Shown here: positions 1 to 7,259 of the stretch, piece after piece | How the letters are laid out: each line of letters starts with the position of its first letter | Position numbering within the stretch: the first letter of the stretch is position 1 | IMG/VR virus record: IMGVR_UViG_3300017741_000024 | Span: 1 to 34,635 of that record | From: a virus | Length of the DNA: 34,635 bases | Direction: 5' to 3' (one strand) | Position numbers and translations under genes: made by a program | The notes under the pieces: generated by a model | The model's database searches: none | Seen by the model: the letters and a program-made list of their open reading frames with translations, nothing else | What the model was told of the DNA's origin: nothing

Positions 1-1
1 A

Positions 2-976
2 GAATTTTCCGAAATGGCAGAACTACCTCAGATAGAAACCTTTGATGAATTGCCTACTATAGGTGAGGAGATAAGATATGACAGTCAAGAGAACTTCTCG
101 GAAGTCGCAACAGAAATCCAAATCGAAGAAAGCTTCTTTGAAGCAGGAGAAAGTTATGACAACCAGGGACCAGTTGAAGGAATTCAAGAAATCGAAAGCT
201 TCTTCGCAGAAGAGCCAATCGCTCAAAACGAAAGTCCCGCAGACTTTGAAAGCGTCGATGAACCAAGACCAGTTGATGAAGAGATTGTCGCAACAAATGA
301 AGGAGCAGAACGATCAACAATGGGAGGACCAGATGAGCAAGAAGTCAGTGGAGATGAGCAAACAATCGCTCAAGAGCAACCTGAACAGATTGATAACGAA
401 AGTGAAACTATTTCTAACGAACCTCAAACAGAAGATACAGTTGTTGCTAGTGAAGAAATAACTAATGAATCTACGGGGGTTGCTGGAGAAGATGAAATTG
501 ACAGAGAAGGAGAAGCAAGAACAAGTCGAAATGGAGATGCTGGAGATGAAACTAATGCTAGAGCAGAAGAAGATATCGAAAGCGGAAATCAAGAGGTGGA
601 AGAAAGCGGGAATGAAAGAGTTTCTCCAAGAGATAATCAAACTATTACAGTAGAAAATGTTGAGAAAAAAGTAAACGAGCTTGTAAAAAGAATAGACCAA
701 AGATTAGTAGCTACGTCTGTTATAGTAGCAAAAGCTATGCAAAGTTCTTTTTCTGTAGACAATTATGGTAAAGTAAACAAAGATATACTTAATCAACCGA
801 ATATAGATGGAGGTGATTACTTTGAAACAAGACAATATATTGATGTTAGAAATTTATATGCTGAGAATCAGAATGTTTATGGTGACCCTGTTGCACAGTA
901 CCAAAAGAATGTTCAGGATAAAGTAGACGAAAGAATTAGAGCAGAAGAACACTTAAGGAGGATTCGTGGATATTAA
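2..976 (+). CDS. Acidic Glu-rich phage protein of unknown function, probably 5'-truncated
   Basis: The reading frame is open to the left edge of the window. The first ATG is at 14 but has no Shine-Dalgarno sequence in the 13 bases before it, so the gene probably starts upstream. Counting from the ATG, roughly residues 1-210 are a low-complexity Glu/Gln/Asp/Ser-rich segment. The last 105 residues are different: predicted helical (EKKVNELVKRIDQRL), then a mixed-charge C-terminus with Tyr/Asn-rich stretches that looks like a folded domain. I do not recognise a family. It is the first gene of the rightward late block and overlaps the next gene by 11 bases. The acidic half is overlaid in the +1 frame by a long basic ORF (see 78-461), and its codon choice changes at about 650, from ATC/ATT and GTC/GTT to the ATA/GTA preferred elsewhere in this genome. 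Confidence 0.75.
   Translation, partial: EFSEMAELPQIETFDELPTIGEEIRYDSQENFSEVATEIQIEESFFEAGESYDNQGPVEGIQEIESFFAEEPIAQNESPADFESVDEPRPVDEEIVATNEGAERSTMGGPDEQEVSGDEQTIAQEQPEQIDNESETISNEPQTEDTVVASEEITNESTGVAGEDEIDREGEARTSRNGDAGDETNARAEEDIESGNQEVEESGNERVSPRDNQTITVENVEKKVNELVKRIDQRLVATSVIVAKAMQSSFSVDNYGKVNKDILNQPNIDGGDYFETRQYIDVRNLYAENQNVYGDPVAQYQKNVQDKVDERIRAEEHLRRIRGY
78..461 (+). CDS. Possible nested +1-frame gene: Lys-rich 127-residue protein
   Basis: This ORF lies entirely inside the acidic first gene, one frame over. Two of its ATGs have good ribosome sites: ATG at 78 follows AGGTGAGGAG (61-70) with 7 bases between, and ATG at 156 follows AGGAG (145-149) with 6 bases between. The product would be strongly basic, rich in Lys, Ser and Gln (it begins MTVKRTSRKSQQKSKSKK). 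In the overlap the host frame has nine Ile codons before the nested stop, none of them ATA, and eight Val codons, none of them GTA; either would often make a stop in this frame. A Glu-rich frame naturally gives Lys-rich +1 translations, so this could be a shadow of a biased sequence. No known family was recognised. A further open stretch in the same frame runs 465-653. Confidence 0.3.
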   Translation: MTVKRTSRKSQQKSKSKKASLKQEKVMTTRDQLKEFKKSKASSQKSQSLKTKVPQTLKASMNQDQLMKRLSQQMKEQNDQQWEDQMSKKSVEMSKQSLKSNLNRLITKVKLFLTNLKQKIQLLLVKK

Positions 977-1190
977 AACCATAGCGACTGGCATAGGACT
1001 AGTCATAACCATAGCAGGACTTTTTGTTTACCAAGGGCAATTAATTACAAGGGTTGATGTTCTTGAAGCTCAAAAGGCAGTAAACATAAAACCACTAGAA
1101 CAAGACATAGCAATTAACAAAGCTGAAATAGCTGTACTCAAAGCAAAAGTAGATGAGATAAAAGCTAGATCAGACAACCCGTTGAGGTAA
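966..1190 (+). CDS. Small membrane protein with coiled coil (spanin- or holin-accessory-like)
   Basis: It starts with GTG, preceded by AAGGAG (955-960) with 5 bases between, inside the end of the upstream gene. The 74-residue product has one hydrophobic segment near the N-terminus (about residues 8-24, ending at LFVYQGQ). A heptad-like helical region follows from about residue 28 to 68 (RVDVLEAQKAV, INKAEIAVLKAKVDEIKA), so it is probably an inner-membrane protein with a periplasmic or cytoplasmic coiled coil. Its position immediately before a holin-like gene suggests a role in lysis, for example an i-spanin-like protein, but no outer-membrane partner or endolysin is seen next to it. The lysis role is inference from topology and position only. 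Confidence 0.7.
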   Translation: MDIKTIATGIGLVITIAGLFVYQGQLITRVDVLEAQKAVNIKPLEQDIAINKAEIAVLKAKVDEIKARSDNPLR

Positions 1191-1194
1191 CGAT

Positions 1195-1632
1195 ATGTTT
1201 GGAATGCCAATGGAATTATTGAGTATGCTCGCAAGTACGGTACTTGGGGGAATTATGTCTATTCAAGCACAGAAAGGTCAAGCTCAAGCAGAGCGTGAGA
1301 AAATGTTAATGCAACGTGCAGAATTTGCAGCTCAACAAACAGACAAAGCAAGAGAAGTATCTGACCCACATACCAAGCACACTAGACGTTGGATAGCATT
1401 GATGTGCGTATTTAGCATTATTGTAGTGCCAATCGTTGCACCAATCTTTACTGATGTTAATGTTGCTTATCAGATAATGACTGAAGCAGATAGTGGTTGG
1501 TGGATATTTGGTGAGGTATATGAGACATCATACTTTGAAGCAGGCAACACAGTTTATATAACTAACCTACAATCACACACTATATTTTCTATCATTGGAT
1601 TATATTTTGGTGGTTCATTAACGAGGAAATAA
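1195..1632 (+). CDS. Holin-like membrane protein with three hydrophobic segments
   Basis: The 145-residue product has hydrophobic segments at about residues 7-22, 66-85 (ALMCVFSIIVVPIVAPIF) and 126-142 (HTIFSIIGLYFGGSL). A charged Gln/Lys/Glu-rich stretch lies between the first two, and a basic tail (SLTRK) ends it. This layout resembles the three-helix holins of gene-transfer agents and marine phages, which let endolysin out by permeabilising the inner membrane. GAGG at 1183-1186 serves as ribosome site and the gene starts 4 bases after the preceding stop. It sits in the late block among virion genes, as holins of T7-like phages often do. An alternative is a membrane-inserted virion protein. 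No endolysin gene is recognisable beside it. Confidence 0.6.
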   Translation: MFGMPMELLSMLASTVLGGIMSIQAQKGQAQAEREKMLMQRAEFAAQQTDKAREVSDPHTKHTRRWIALMCVFSIIVVPIVAPIFTDVNVAYQIMTEADSGWWIFGEVYETSYFEAGNTVYITNLQSHTIFSIIGLYFGGSLTRK

Positions 1633-1633
1633 T

Positions 1634-1795
1634 ATGGCAAAGTTATGTGCAAAAGGTAAAGCAGCAGCTAAAAGAAAATTTAAAAAGTATCCATCAGCTT
1701 ATGCAAACATGTACGCATCAGGCGTATGCTCAGGCAGAATAAAACCTGGAGGTAAAAAAAGTGGCACAAAAAGGGCTAAAAAAGTGGGTAGGTGA
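1634..1795 (+). CDS. Small basic Cys-containing phage protein (53 residues)
   Basis: This short gene starts with ATG just after the holin-like stop; GAGGAAAT precedes it. The translation begins MAKLCAKGKAAAKRKFKKYP and continues SAYANMYASGVCSGRIKPGG, then a Lys/Gly/Arg-rich tail ending KKVGR. The pattern of a Cys near the N-terminus, KRKFKxYPSAYAN and a second Cys in GVCSGR is a recurring small protein in marine phages, in my recollection, with no known role. The product is strongly basic and may bind nucleic acid or associate with the virion. Its 3' end overlaps the next gene by 35 bases in a different frame, and its final Gly-Gly-Lys codons contain the next gene's ribosome site. Confidence 0.75.
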   Translation: MAKLCAKGKAAAKRKFKKYPSAYANMYASGVCSGRIKPGGKKSGTKRAKKVGR

Positions 1796-2003
1796 GAAGT
1801 GGGTAGACATAGCTAACCCAAGATCTGATGGCTCATTTCCTCCATGCGGTAGAAGTAAAGGAGAGAAAAGAGGTAAGTATCCTAAGTGTGTGCCTTCTGC
1901 TAAAGCAAGAAGTATGTCTGCTGGTAAGAAACGTGCAGCAGTTAAACGTAAACAATCTAAAGATAATTCATCTAAGGGTAAGCCTGGGTACGCAAGAACA
2001 TAA
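1761..2003 (+). CDS. Small basic protein, DUF5872-like
   Basis: It starts with GTG, with a strong GGAGGT at 1748-1753 and 7 bases between. The 80-residue product begins MAQKGLKKWVGEKWVDI, followed by PCGRSKGEKRGKYPKCVP and a Lys/Ser-rich tail. The W-x5-W-V-D-I, CGRSK and YPKCVP motifs match the small DUF5872-type proteins found in phages and some bacteria; the assignment is from memory of those motifs. The two Cys residues could bind metal, possibly with those of the preceding 53-residue protein. It is translationally linked on both sides: it overlaps the upstream gene by 35 bases, and its TAA shares one base with the ATG of the nozzle-like gene (TAATG). Confidence 0.75.
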   Translation: MAQKGLKKWVGEKWVDIANPRSDGSFPPCGRSKGEKRGKYPKCVPSAKARSMSAGKKRAAVKRKQSKDNSSKGKPGYART

Positions 2004-4390
2004 TGGCATCAATTAAAATAACACAGTTTAAAGGTGAGGCTCCGAGAGTATCATCAGAGTTACTAACAGATACAGCTGCTCAATTAGCTTATAATGTAAA
2101 GCTATATTCTGGAGATCTTATACCATATAGAGTTCCAAAAATTTCAGATAACATATCAAGAACAGGAACTATAGAAACTATATATCCTTTAAAAAATCCA
2201 GATACAGATGCTAATGTTTGGCTTAGTTGGACTACTGACGTTGATATAGTTACGCCAACAGATGCTTCTGATGAAGAGCAAAGATATTATTATACGGGTG
2301 ATGTTAAACCTAAAGTATCTACTTATGCTTTATCTACAACAGGTTCAGCTCCATATCCAGCTAATGGCGGATGCTATGATTTAGGATTAGATGCACCAGC
2401 TACGACAGTTACAGCTACAGCAACATCTTTTTCTGTAGTGAGTTCTACGCACTATGAAAGAGATTCTGGTAACACAGCTACTTTTTATGGGTCTGGCAAT
2501 CACAACTTAAGTTCAGGAAATATAGTAACTGTAAGAGATTTTGGTACTTCAGACGAAGCAAAATCTTTTAACGCTACAAATGTACAAGTAACTGTGATTA
2601 ATGCTACAGATTTTCAATACTTTAGTTCGGGAGATACAGTATCAAAAACAGCTAACACTACTGGTAGAGCTGATATGGCTGGCAATACACAGATAAGAAC
2701 TTATATATACACACACATTACGCCTTGGGGCGAAGAATCTGTGCCGTCATCTGTGTCTAATGAAATATTTATTAAAGAGGGACAAACAGTTACTATATCT
2801 AACATACCAACAGCTAAACCAAGTGGAGATAACTTTGTACGAGGTATAAATTTATATCGTAGTGTTACATCAGCAGAAGCTTCAGATTTCTTTCTACTTG
2901 ATACTTTATGGTTTCCAACAACCACAGCTAACCTATCACGTGTCGGGTCTACTAATATAGCTACAATTACATTAGCTCTCCCTCATAATATGGTAGTAGG
3001 AAATAGGTTTAAACTATCAGGAACTACAACTGATAGCGGAAACTTTAATGTAACTGGTGGGATAGTACTTAGTGTTGTTGATAGATTAACATTTACTTAT
3101 AGTAATACAGGTGGAGATATATCATCTACAGCAGATGCTAATGGAACTTTGTTTCACGATGTTGCTGAACTAGTTGATGATACAGCTAGATATTGGGGAG
3201 ATGGAAATGCTTTTAATTTTACAGATGATTTTTTAATATCAAATCTAGTTACAATACTAGAATCTACAGACTATGATAAACCAAAATCTACTATGAAAGG
3301 TTTAATACCGATTAATAGTAATATGTTGGCGGGTTTCTTTGATAACCAAGTATGTTTCTCATTCCCTGATAAACCACATGCTTGGCCTATAAAGCACAGA
3401 ATAACTGTTGATGATACTATAGTAGGGTTACAATCTACAGGAGCTTTTACTTTAGTACTTACAGAAAAATATCCTTATGTTATAACAGGAAATAATCCTG
3501 AAACATTAGAGCTTAAAAAAATAAATGTTGAGTATCCGTGTATTGCTAAAAAATCTATAGTAAATATGGGTTATGGAATTGCTTGGGCTACTAATGGTGG
3601 TTTAGCTCTATATGATAATTCTGGTCTTACTTCTTTAATTACAAAGGGTATTCATGACTGGGATACATGGTCTGAAACCATAGATCCAACTACTATTATA
3701 GGTCAGTATTATAATGATAAATATTTTGGGTCACATTCTTTAGGTCTTTTTATTTTTGAAAGAGAAAAAGAAGGGGGTTACTTTACAACTAGTCAGTATA
3801 ATTTTAATGCATCTTACTTAGATAGTTTGTCTGATATTCTATATTATATTGATAACACTGTTGGAGATATAAAAGAGTGGGATAGAGAAGGGCAGATTTT
3901 TGCTCCTTTAGAATGGAAATCTAAAACTATAGTTACAAAAAACTATATGAATATGGGTGCTGCTAGAGTTATAGCAGATTATACAGATATAACTAACGAG
4001 AATGTAAACGAAACAGCATATAATAATACTGTTCCTACGTTTAATGCAGCAGTGTGGGCAGCAAGTCAACAATTAGGTTGTTTAAATGGACCTACAGATT
4101 ACACAGATAGTAGTAGCAACAGGGTAGAGAATATAGGAACTCTTAACGCTTTCCCTGTAAACGGAGATAGTCAGACACAAACCCTAAAAGTTTTATCAGG
4201 AGTATTACCTGTTACGTTTAAGTTATTTATAGACAAGGAAATAGTGTTCCAAGGAACTGTACAATCAAGTGATATATTTAGATTACCTTCTGGATATAGG
4301 TCTGATACATTTGAAGTCGCAGTATCAGGATCAGCTAGAATTAGAGCAATACATTTAGGTGAAACACCTAAGGGATTAAGTACAGCATAA
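2003..4390 (+). CDS. Tail nozzle-like structural protein (T7 gp12 position and length)
   Basis: This is a 795-residue protein, close to the length of T7 gp12, the nozzle or tail tubular protein B. Its N-terminus (ITQFKGEAPRVSSELL, then AAQLAYNVKLYSGDLIPYR) has the same style as nozzle proteins, which open with a segment about the number of strings and 'contributed' residues before a beta-propeller. The stretch YIYTHITPWGEESVPS and the RYYYTGD region recur in structural proteins of marine phages. The composition is Thr/Ser/Asn-rich and beta-rich, with no signal peptide. Residues 159-221 and 319-381 look like two copies of one beta domain (see findings). It starts on a TAATG overlap and ends on another. 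The gp12 equivalence is inferred from order and length, since direct similarity cannot be tested here; a generic tail or stabilisation protein is the alternative. Confidence 0.65.
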   Translation: MASIKITQFKGEAPRVSSELLTDTAAQLAYNVKLYSGDLIPYRVPKISDNISRTGTIETIYPLKNPDTDANVWLSWTTDVDIVTPTDASDEEQRYYYTGDVKPKVSTYALSTTGSAPYPANGGCYDLGLDAPATTVTATATSFSVVSSTHYERDSGNTATFYGSGNHNLSSGNIVTVRDFGTSDEAKSFNATNVQVTVINATDFQYFSSGDTVSKTANTTGRADMAGNTQIRTYIYTHITPWGEESVPSSVSNEIFIKEGQTVTISNIPTAKPSGDNFVRGINLYRSVTSAEASDFFLLDTLWFPTTTANLSRVGSTNIATITLALPHNMVVGNRFKLSGTTTDSGNFNVTGGIVLSVVDRLTFTYSNTGGDISSTADANGTLFHDVAELVDDTARYWGDGNAFNFTDDFLISNLVTILESTDYDKPKSTMKGLIPINSNMLAGFFDNQVCFSFPDKPHAWPIKHRITVDDTIVGLQSTGAFTLVLTEKYPYVITGNNPETLELKKINVEYPCIAKKSIVNMGYGIAWATNGGLALYDNSGLTSLITKGIHDWDTWSETIDPTTIIGQYYNDKYFGSHSLGLFIFEREKEGGYFTTSQYNFNASYLDSLSDILYYIDNTVGDIKEWDREGQIFAPLEWKSKTIVTKNYMNMGAARVIADYTDITNENVNETAYNNTVPTFNAAVWAASQQLGCLNGPTDYTDSSSNRVENIGTLNAFPVNGDSQTQTLKVLSGVLPVTFKLFIDKEIVFQGTVQSSDIFRLPSGYRSDTFEVAVSGSARIRAIHLGETPKGLSTA

Positions 4391-4737
4391 TGGCTAGATT
4401 TACATCAATACCACCTATACAAACTGAAGGTCTTACAGATTATCAAAGTCTGTTGGTAGCAAGCATGAAAGAAAATGTAGAACTTTTAGCAGGTATAAGA
4501 GGTGAAGAAGATGGACAGAGTAAAGCCGTTACAAAAGGTGACATATCTGTAAACTCTCTAGGCTTACAAAACATGCGTCAAGTATCGGCAAAAGGGTCGG
4601 GCTTTACGATAAGTGGTCAAGACGTTGTTAGCTTAGAAGATTATGCTAAACTATTGACAGATGTACAAACATTAGCAGATGACTTAGCTTTTACAAGAGC
4701 TGTGTTAAATGCTTTAATATTACAGATAAAAGGATAA
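4390..4737 (+). CDS. Small virion-type protein of unknown function
   Basis: The 115-residue product starts with ATG overlapping the preceding TAA by one base. It opens MARFTSIPPIQTEGLTDYQS, followed by a helical stretch (LLVASMKENVELLAGI), a Gly/Ser-rich middle and a long C-terminal helix (residues about 80-114, DYAKLLTDVQTLADDLAFTR). This looks like a small oligomerising structural protein, perhaps a tail-fibre adaptor or a trimeric helical bundle. No family was recognised. Placement between the nozzle-like gene and the ejection-protein set supports a virion role. Confidence 0.7.
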   Translation: MARFTSIPPIQTEGLTDYQSLLVASMKENVELLAGIRGEEDGQSKAVTKGDISVNSLGLQNMRQVSAKGSGFTISGQDVVSLEDYAKLLTDVQTLADDLAFTRAVLNALILQIKG

Positions 4738-4746
4738 AATATAGTT

Positions 4747-5532
4747 ATGAACGATAAAGATTTTATGATGCAAAACGAAACTCAATTAGGACTTGAAGTT
4801 CCTTCAAGTAACTCTTTAGATTTACCTTCTGACATACAGCAAATGATGGGCATGTCCCCTCAAGATGGTATTGTAACGTACCAAGAAGGCGGTATGGTTC
4901 AACCAGCTGGTGTACAAATGCAACAGCAAGGACCAAGAGATGGTCGAACTATTGATATGGAAATTGACCAGTCGATGAAACAGAATCCTGAAGTTGTTGC
5001 TAGAATTAAAGCGGCAATAGAAGCTGGTATAAGATCAGGTGAACTTAACATGGAAGAGCTAAGTATGGCAGTTGAGTTGGCTAAAGCAGTTTTAGATAAT
5101 CCGTCTATGTATCCACAAATTAGACAGTTTGCTATACAAAAAGGTCTAGCTACAGAACAAGACTTACCTGTAGAGTATGATGAAGGTTTAATTATAGCTT
5201 TGATTTCAGCAGGTAAAGCAATGAATGCTGACGTACAGTTTACTGACCAACCAGTACAAGATATGAAAGATGGTGGTTTATTAGAAGTACCATCTGATAA
5301 TACAGGGCTATCCAAGCTACCTGAAGATGTAAGAAATAACATGGGGTATATGCAAGATGGCGGTGTATTGAAAGGACCATCACATAGCGACGGTGGTATA
5401 CCAGTTAAAGTAGCTGGTGTTGACAATGCTGAGATGGAAGGTGGCGAGTACGTTATACCTAAGAAAGTTGTTTTAGCTAAAGGCACAGAATTTTTTGATA
5501 AAATGTTAGCTAACTATGAGGATAAAGCATAG
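4747..5532 (+). CDS. Gly/Asp-rich virion-associated protein with C-terminal EGGEYVIP motif
   Basis: The 261-residue product has a disordered N-terminus rich in Met, Gln and Pro (including YQEGGMVQPAGVQMQQQ). A helical middle follows (about residues 80-160), with short DGG segments at about 176, 205 and 216. The C-terminal module reads GGIPVKVAG, EMEGGEYVIPKKVV and FFDKML; this GGxPV...EGGEYVIPKK module is common at the ends of structural proteins in marine phages, in my recollection, though its role is not established. The gene precedes the GNAT-like gene, whose GTG start overlaps this gene's TAG by one base. A virion or scaffold role is inference from context. Confidence 0.7.
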   Translation: MNDKDFMMQNETQLGLEVPSSNSLDLPSDIQQMMGMSPQDGIVTYQEGGMVQPAGVQMQQQGPRDGRTIDMEIDQSMKQNPEVVARIKAAIEAGIRSGELNMEELSMAVELAKAVLDNPSMYPQIRQFAIQKGLATEQDLPVEYDEGLIIALISAGKAMNADVQFTDQPVQDMKDGGLLEVPSDNTGLSKLPEDVRNNMGYMQDGGVLKGPSHSDGGIPVKVAGVDNAEMEGGEYVIPKKVVLAKGTEFFDKMLANYEDKA

Positions 5533-6002
5533 TGTTAACTGAAATAAAAAAAGAAGAGCTTAAGTATGAGCCCCAATTACTATCATCGAAAGAGTTATTA
5601 GATAAATACTGGGGTCAATGCACACCACTATTTCAAAAATGTATTGATAAGCAAATGGATGGAGAGCTAGGTGTAGAAGATATTTACTCCAAAACTTTAA
5701 AAGGCCAGATGTTTGTTATTGCAGTTAAGAATGATAGCACTGAAATACCTGACGTAAAGTTAGCTTTAGCATTAGAACTAGTATATTATCCAAAGTATAC
5801 AGCTATGAATGTAGTGGCTTTAGGCGGTAAAGATTTAAAAAATATGATAGACATGTTTTGGAAACATGTTTGCGGTTGGGCAAAAATTTGTGGGATAAAA
5901 AAGATGGAGTGTTCTGTACATCCAGCAATGCAAAAAGTTTTAGAAGGCGTTGGGTTTGAACAAAAGTATATCCAACTAAGACAAGATTTAACGGAGAATT
6001 AG
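5532..6002 (+). CDS. GNAT-fold protein, T7 gp13-like
   Basis: This 156-residue protein starts with GTG on a TAGTG overlap. The core looks like a GNAT acyltransferase: strand at about 59-66 (QMFVIAVK), strand 77-87 (LALALELVYYP), strand plus turn 91-101 (AMNVVALGGKD), a helix, then IKKMECSVHPAMQKVLEG and a final strand (GFEQKYIQL). T7 gp13, encoded just before the internal core proteins, has the same fold, and short GNAT-like proteins precede the ejection genes in many podoviruses. The usual Q/RxxGxG/A acetyl-CoA loop is not clear; GGKDLKN may occupy that place, so the protein could be structural rather than enzymatic. Order and size favour the gp13 role. Confidence 0.65.
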   Translation: MLTEIKKEELKYEPQLLSSKELLDKYWGQCTPLFQKCIDKQMDGELGVEDIYSKTLKGQMFVIAVKNDSTEIPDVKLALALELVYYPKYTAMNVVALGGKDLKNMIDMFWKHVCGWAKICGIKKMECSVHPAMQKVLEGVGFEQKYIQLRQDLTEN

Positions 6003-7259
6003 ATGTCTACAGAATTAAACCCCTTAGCAATTTCAGTTAAGAATTACAACCAACATACTATACACCCATTACATCCAACAATGCACGGCGGCGGTGGAGG
6101 TCTAGGTTCTATTATTTCAGTAGTAGCAGCGGTAGCAATACCTGTTTTTGCTGGTCCAATTGCTGCGTCACTAGGTGTATCATCTGCTATAGCATCTGCA
6201 ACAGGACTTGCGGCTGGCGGTATAGCAGCAGGAGCTCTTGGCGGTGCTGTTGTTGGTGCTGGATTAGGTGCTATAACAGCAGTAGTTGCAGGACAACCAA
6301 TATCTAGAGGTGCATTATCGGGTGCAATAGGTGGTGCTATAGGCGGAGGACTAGATGCATATGCTTCTTCTCAACCTATTATCGGTGCGGATGGAGCACC
6401 ACAACTTGTAGATGGAACTACGACACAAGCGGGTGTAAACCTTACAGATCCTACAGCTGTAGCACAATCAGCTACTACACCATACGCAACTGTACCACAA
6501 TCACCACAAAGTATAGCTCTTGCAGCTCAAGATGCAGCTTTTATAGAGCCTACAGTTCTTGGTAAATTAAAAAATATAGGGTTAGCTTCTGTAGAGAGAA
6601 TAGCTGATGACCCTGAAGCAGTAGCAAACTTAACTTTAAAAGCCGCTGGTAGACTTGTTGGTGCAGCTTTTGTACCAGATTCAGCTACAGCTGGGCTGAC
6701 TCCAGAGGAAGAAAATACTGTTAATAACATAGAAAAAGAATTAGAAGTACTAAGAGCGAGAGATACACAAGCATTTAATGAGAAAATTAGAATAGCTGGT
6801 GACTTCTTAATACAAGCAAAAAGCCTTGACCCAGAGTATTTTGCTAATCAATTTGCTAATACAGCAAAAATAGCAGCAGCTAGGTCAGGTCTAAAAACTA
6901 GAGAACAAAAATCATTTAATGCTCCGTTCTTAGAAGAGAGCCTTGCAGACACAAATAGAATGAGCTTAACTCAGTTTGGTGCAGGTGCTAAAGCATATGA
7001 TGCTGGTCTTAGACAAGGTCAGTCATTACAGAATAACGCTTTAACCCAAGCATCTAATATATACGAGGGTATAGGCAGCTCTGGACAAACAACACCATAT
7101 CTACAAGGACAGCTTGGATTAGGTGAAATATATGCATCAGGTAGAGTAGCTGGTGATAAAGCAAGATCAAATATAGTATCGGATATAGCTGGTTTAAATA
7201 CTGGTCTAAAATTTGTAGATGAAGAAGATGAGAATAAGACTAAAGGAGCGATAGGATAA
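6003..7259 (+). CDS. Gly/Ala-rich internal virion (ejection) protein, T7 gp14-like
   Basis: The 418-residue product has a short polar leader with a GGGGG run at about 29-33. A long Gly/Ala/Val/Ile-rich hydrophobic tract follows (about 34-125) with repeated GGAIGG/AAGG steps that could form membrane helices. The rest (about 180-410) is mainly helical and polar, with NNIEKELEVLRARDTQAFNE. In T7, gp14 is the first ejection protein and inserts into the outer membrane to make the DNA channel; the hydrophobic tract and gene position fit that role. The start is directly after the preceding TAG and its stop overlaps the next ATG (ATAATGG). Assignment is by position and composition, not by recognised sequence motif. 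Confidence 0.6.
   Translation: MSTELNPLAISVKNYNQHTIHPLHPTMHGGGGGLGSIISVVAAVAIPVFAGPIAASLGVSSAIASATGLAAGGIAAGALGGAVVGAGLGAITAVVAGQPISRGALSGAIGGAIGGGLDAYASSQPIIGADGAPQLVDGTTTQAGVNLTDPTAVAQSATTPYATVPQSPQSIALAAQDAAFIEPTVLGKLKNIGLASVERIADDPEAVANLTLKAAGRLVGAAFVPDSATAGLTPEEENTVNNIEKELEVLRARDTQAFNEKIRIAGDFLIQAKSLDPEYFANQFANTAKIAAARSGLKTREQKSFNAPFLEESLADTNRMSLTQFGAGAKAYDAGLRQGQSLQNNALTQASNIYEGIGSSGQTTPYLQGQLGLGEIYASGRVAGDKARSNIVSDIAGLNTGLKFVDEEDENKTKGAIG

Noticed and set aside
4899-5486. 195-residue antisense open frame
   Set aside because: It lies opposite the Gly/Asp-rich virion gene, has no ribosome site of note, and its Ser/Thr/Pro-rich content is what the opposite strand of that gene gives.
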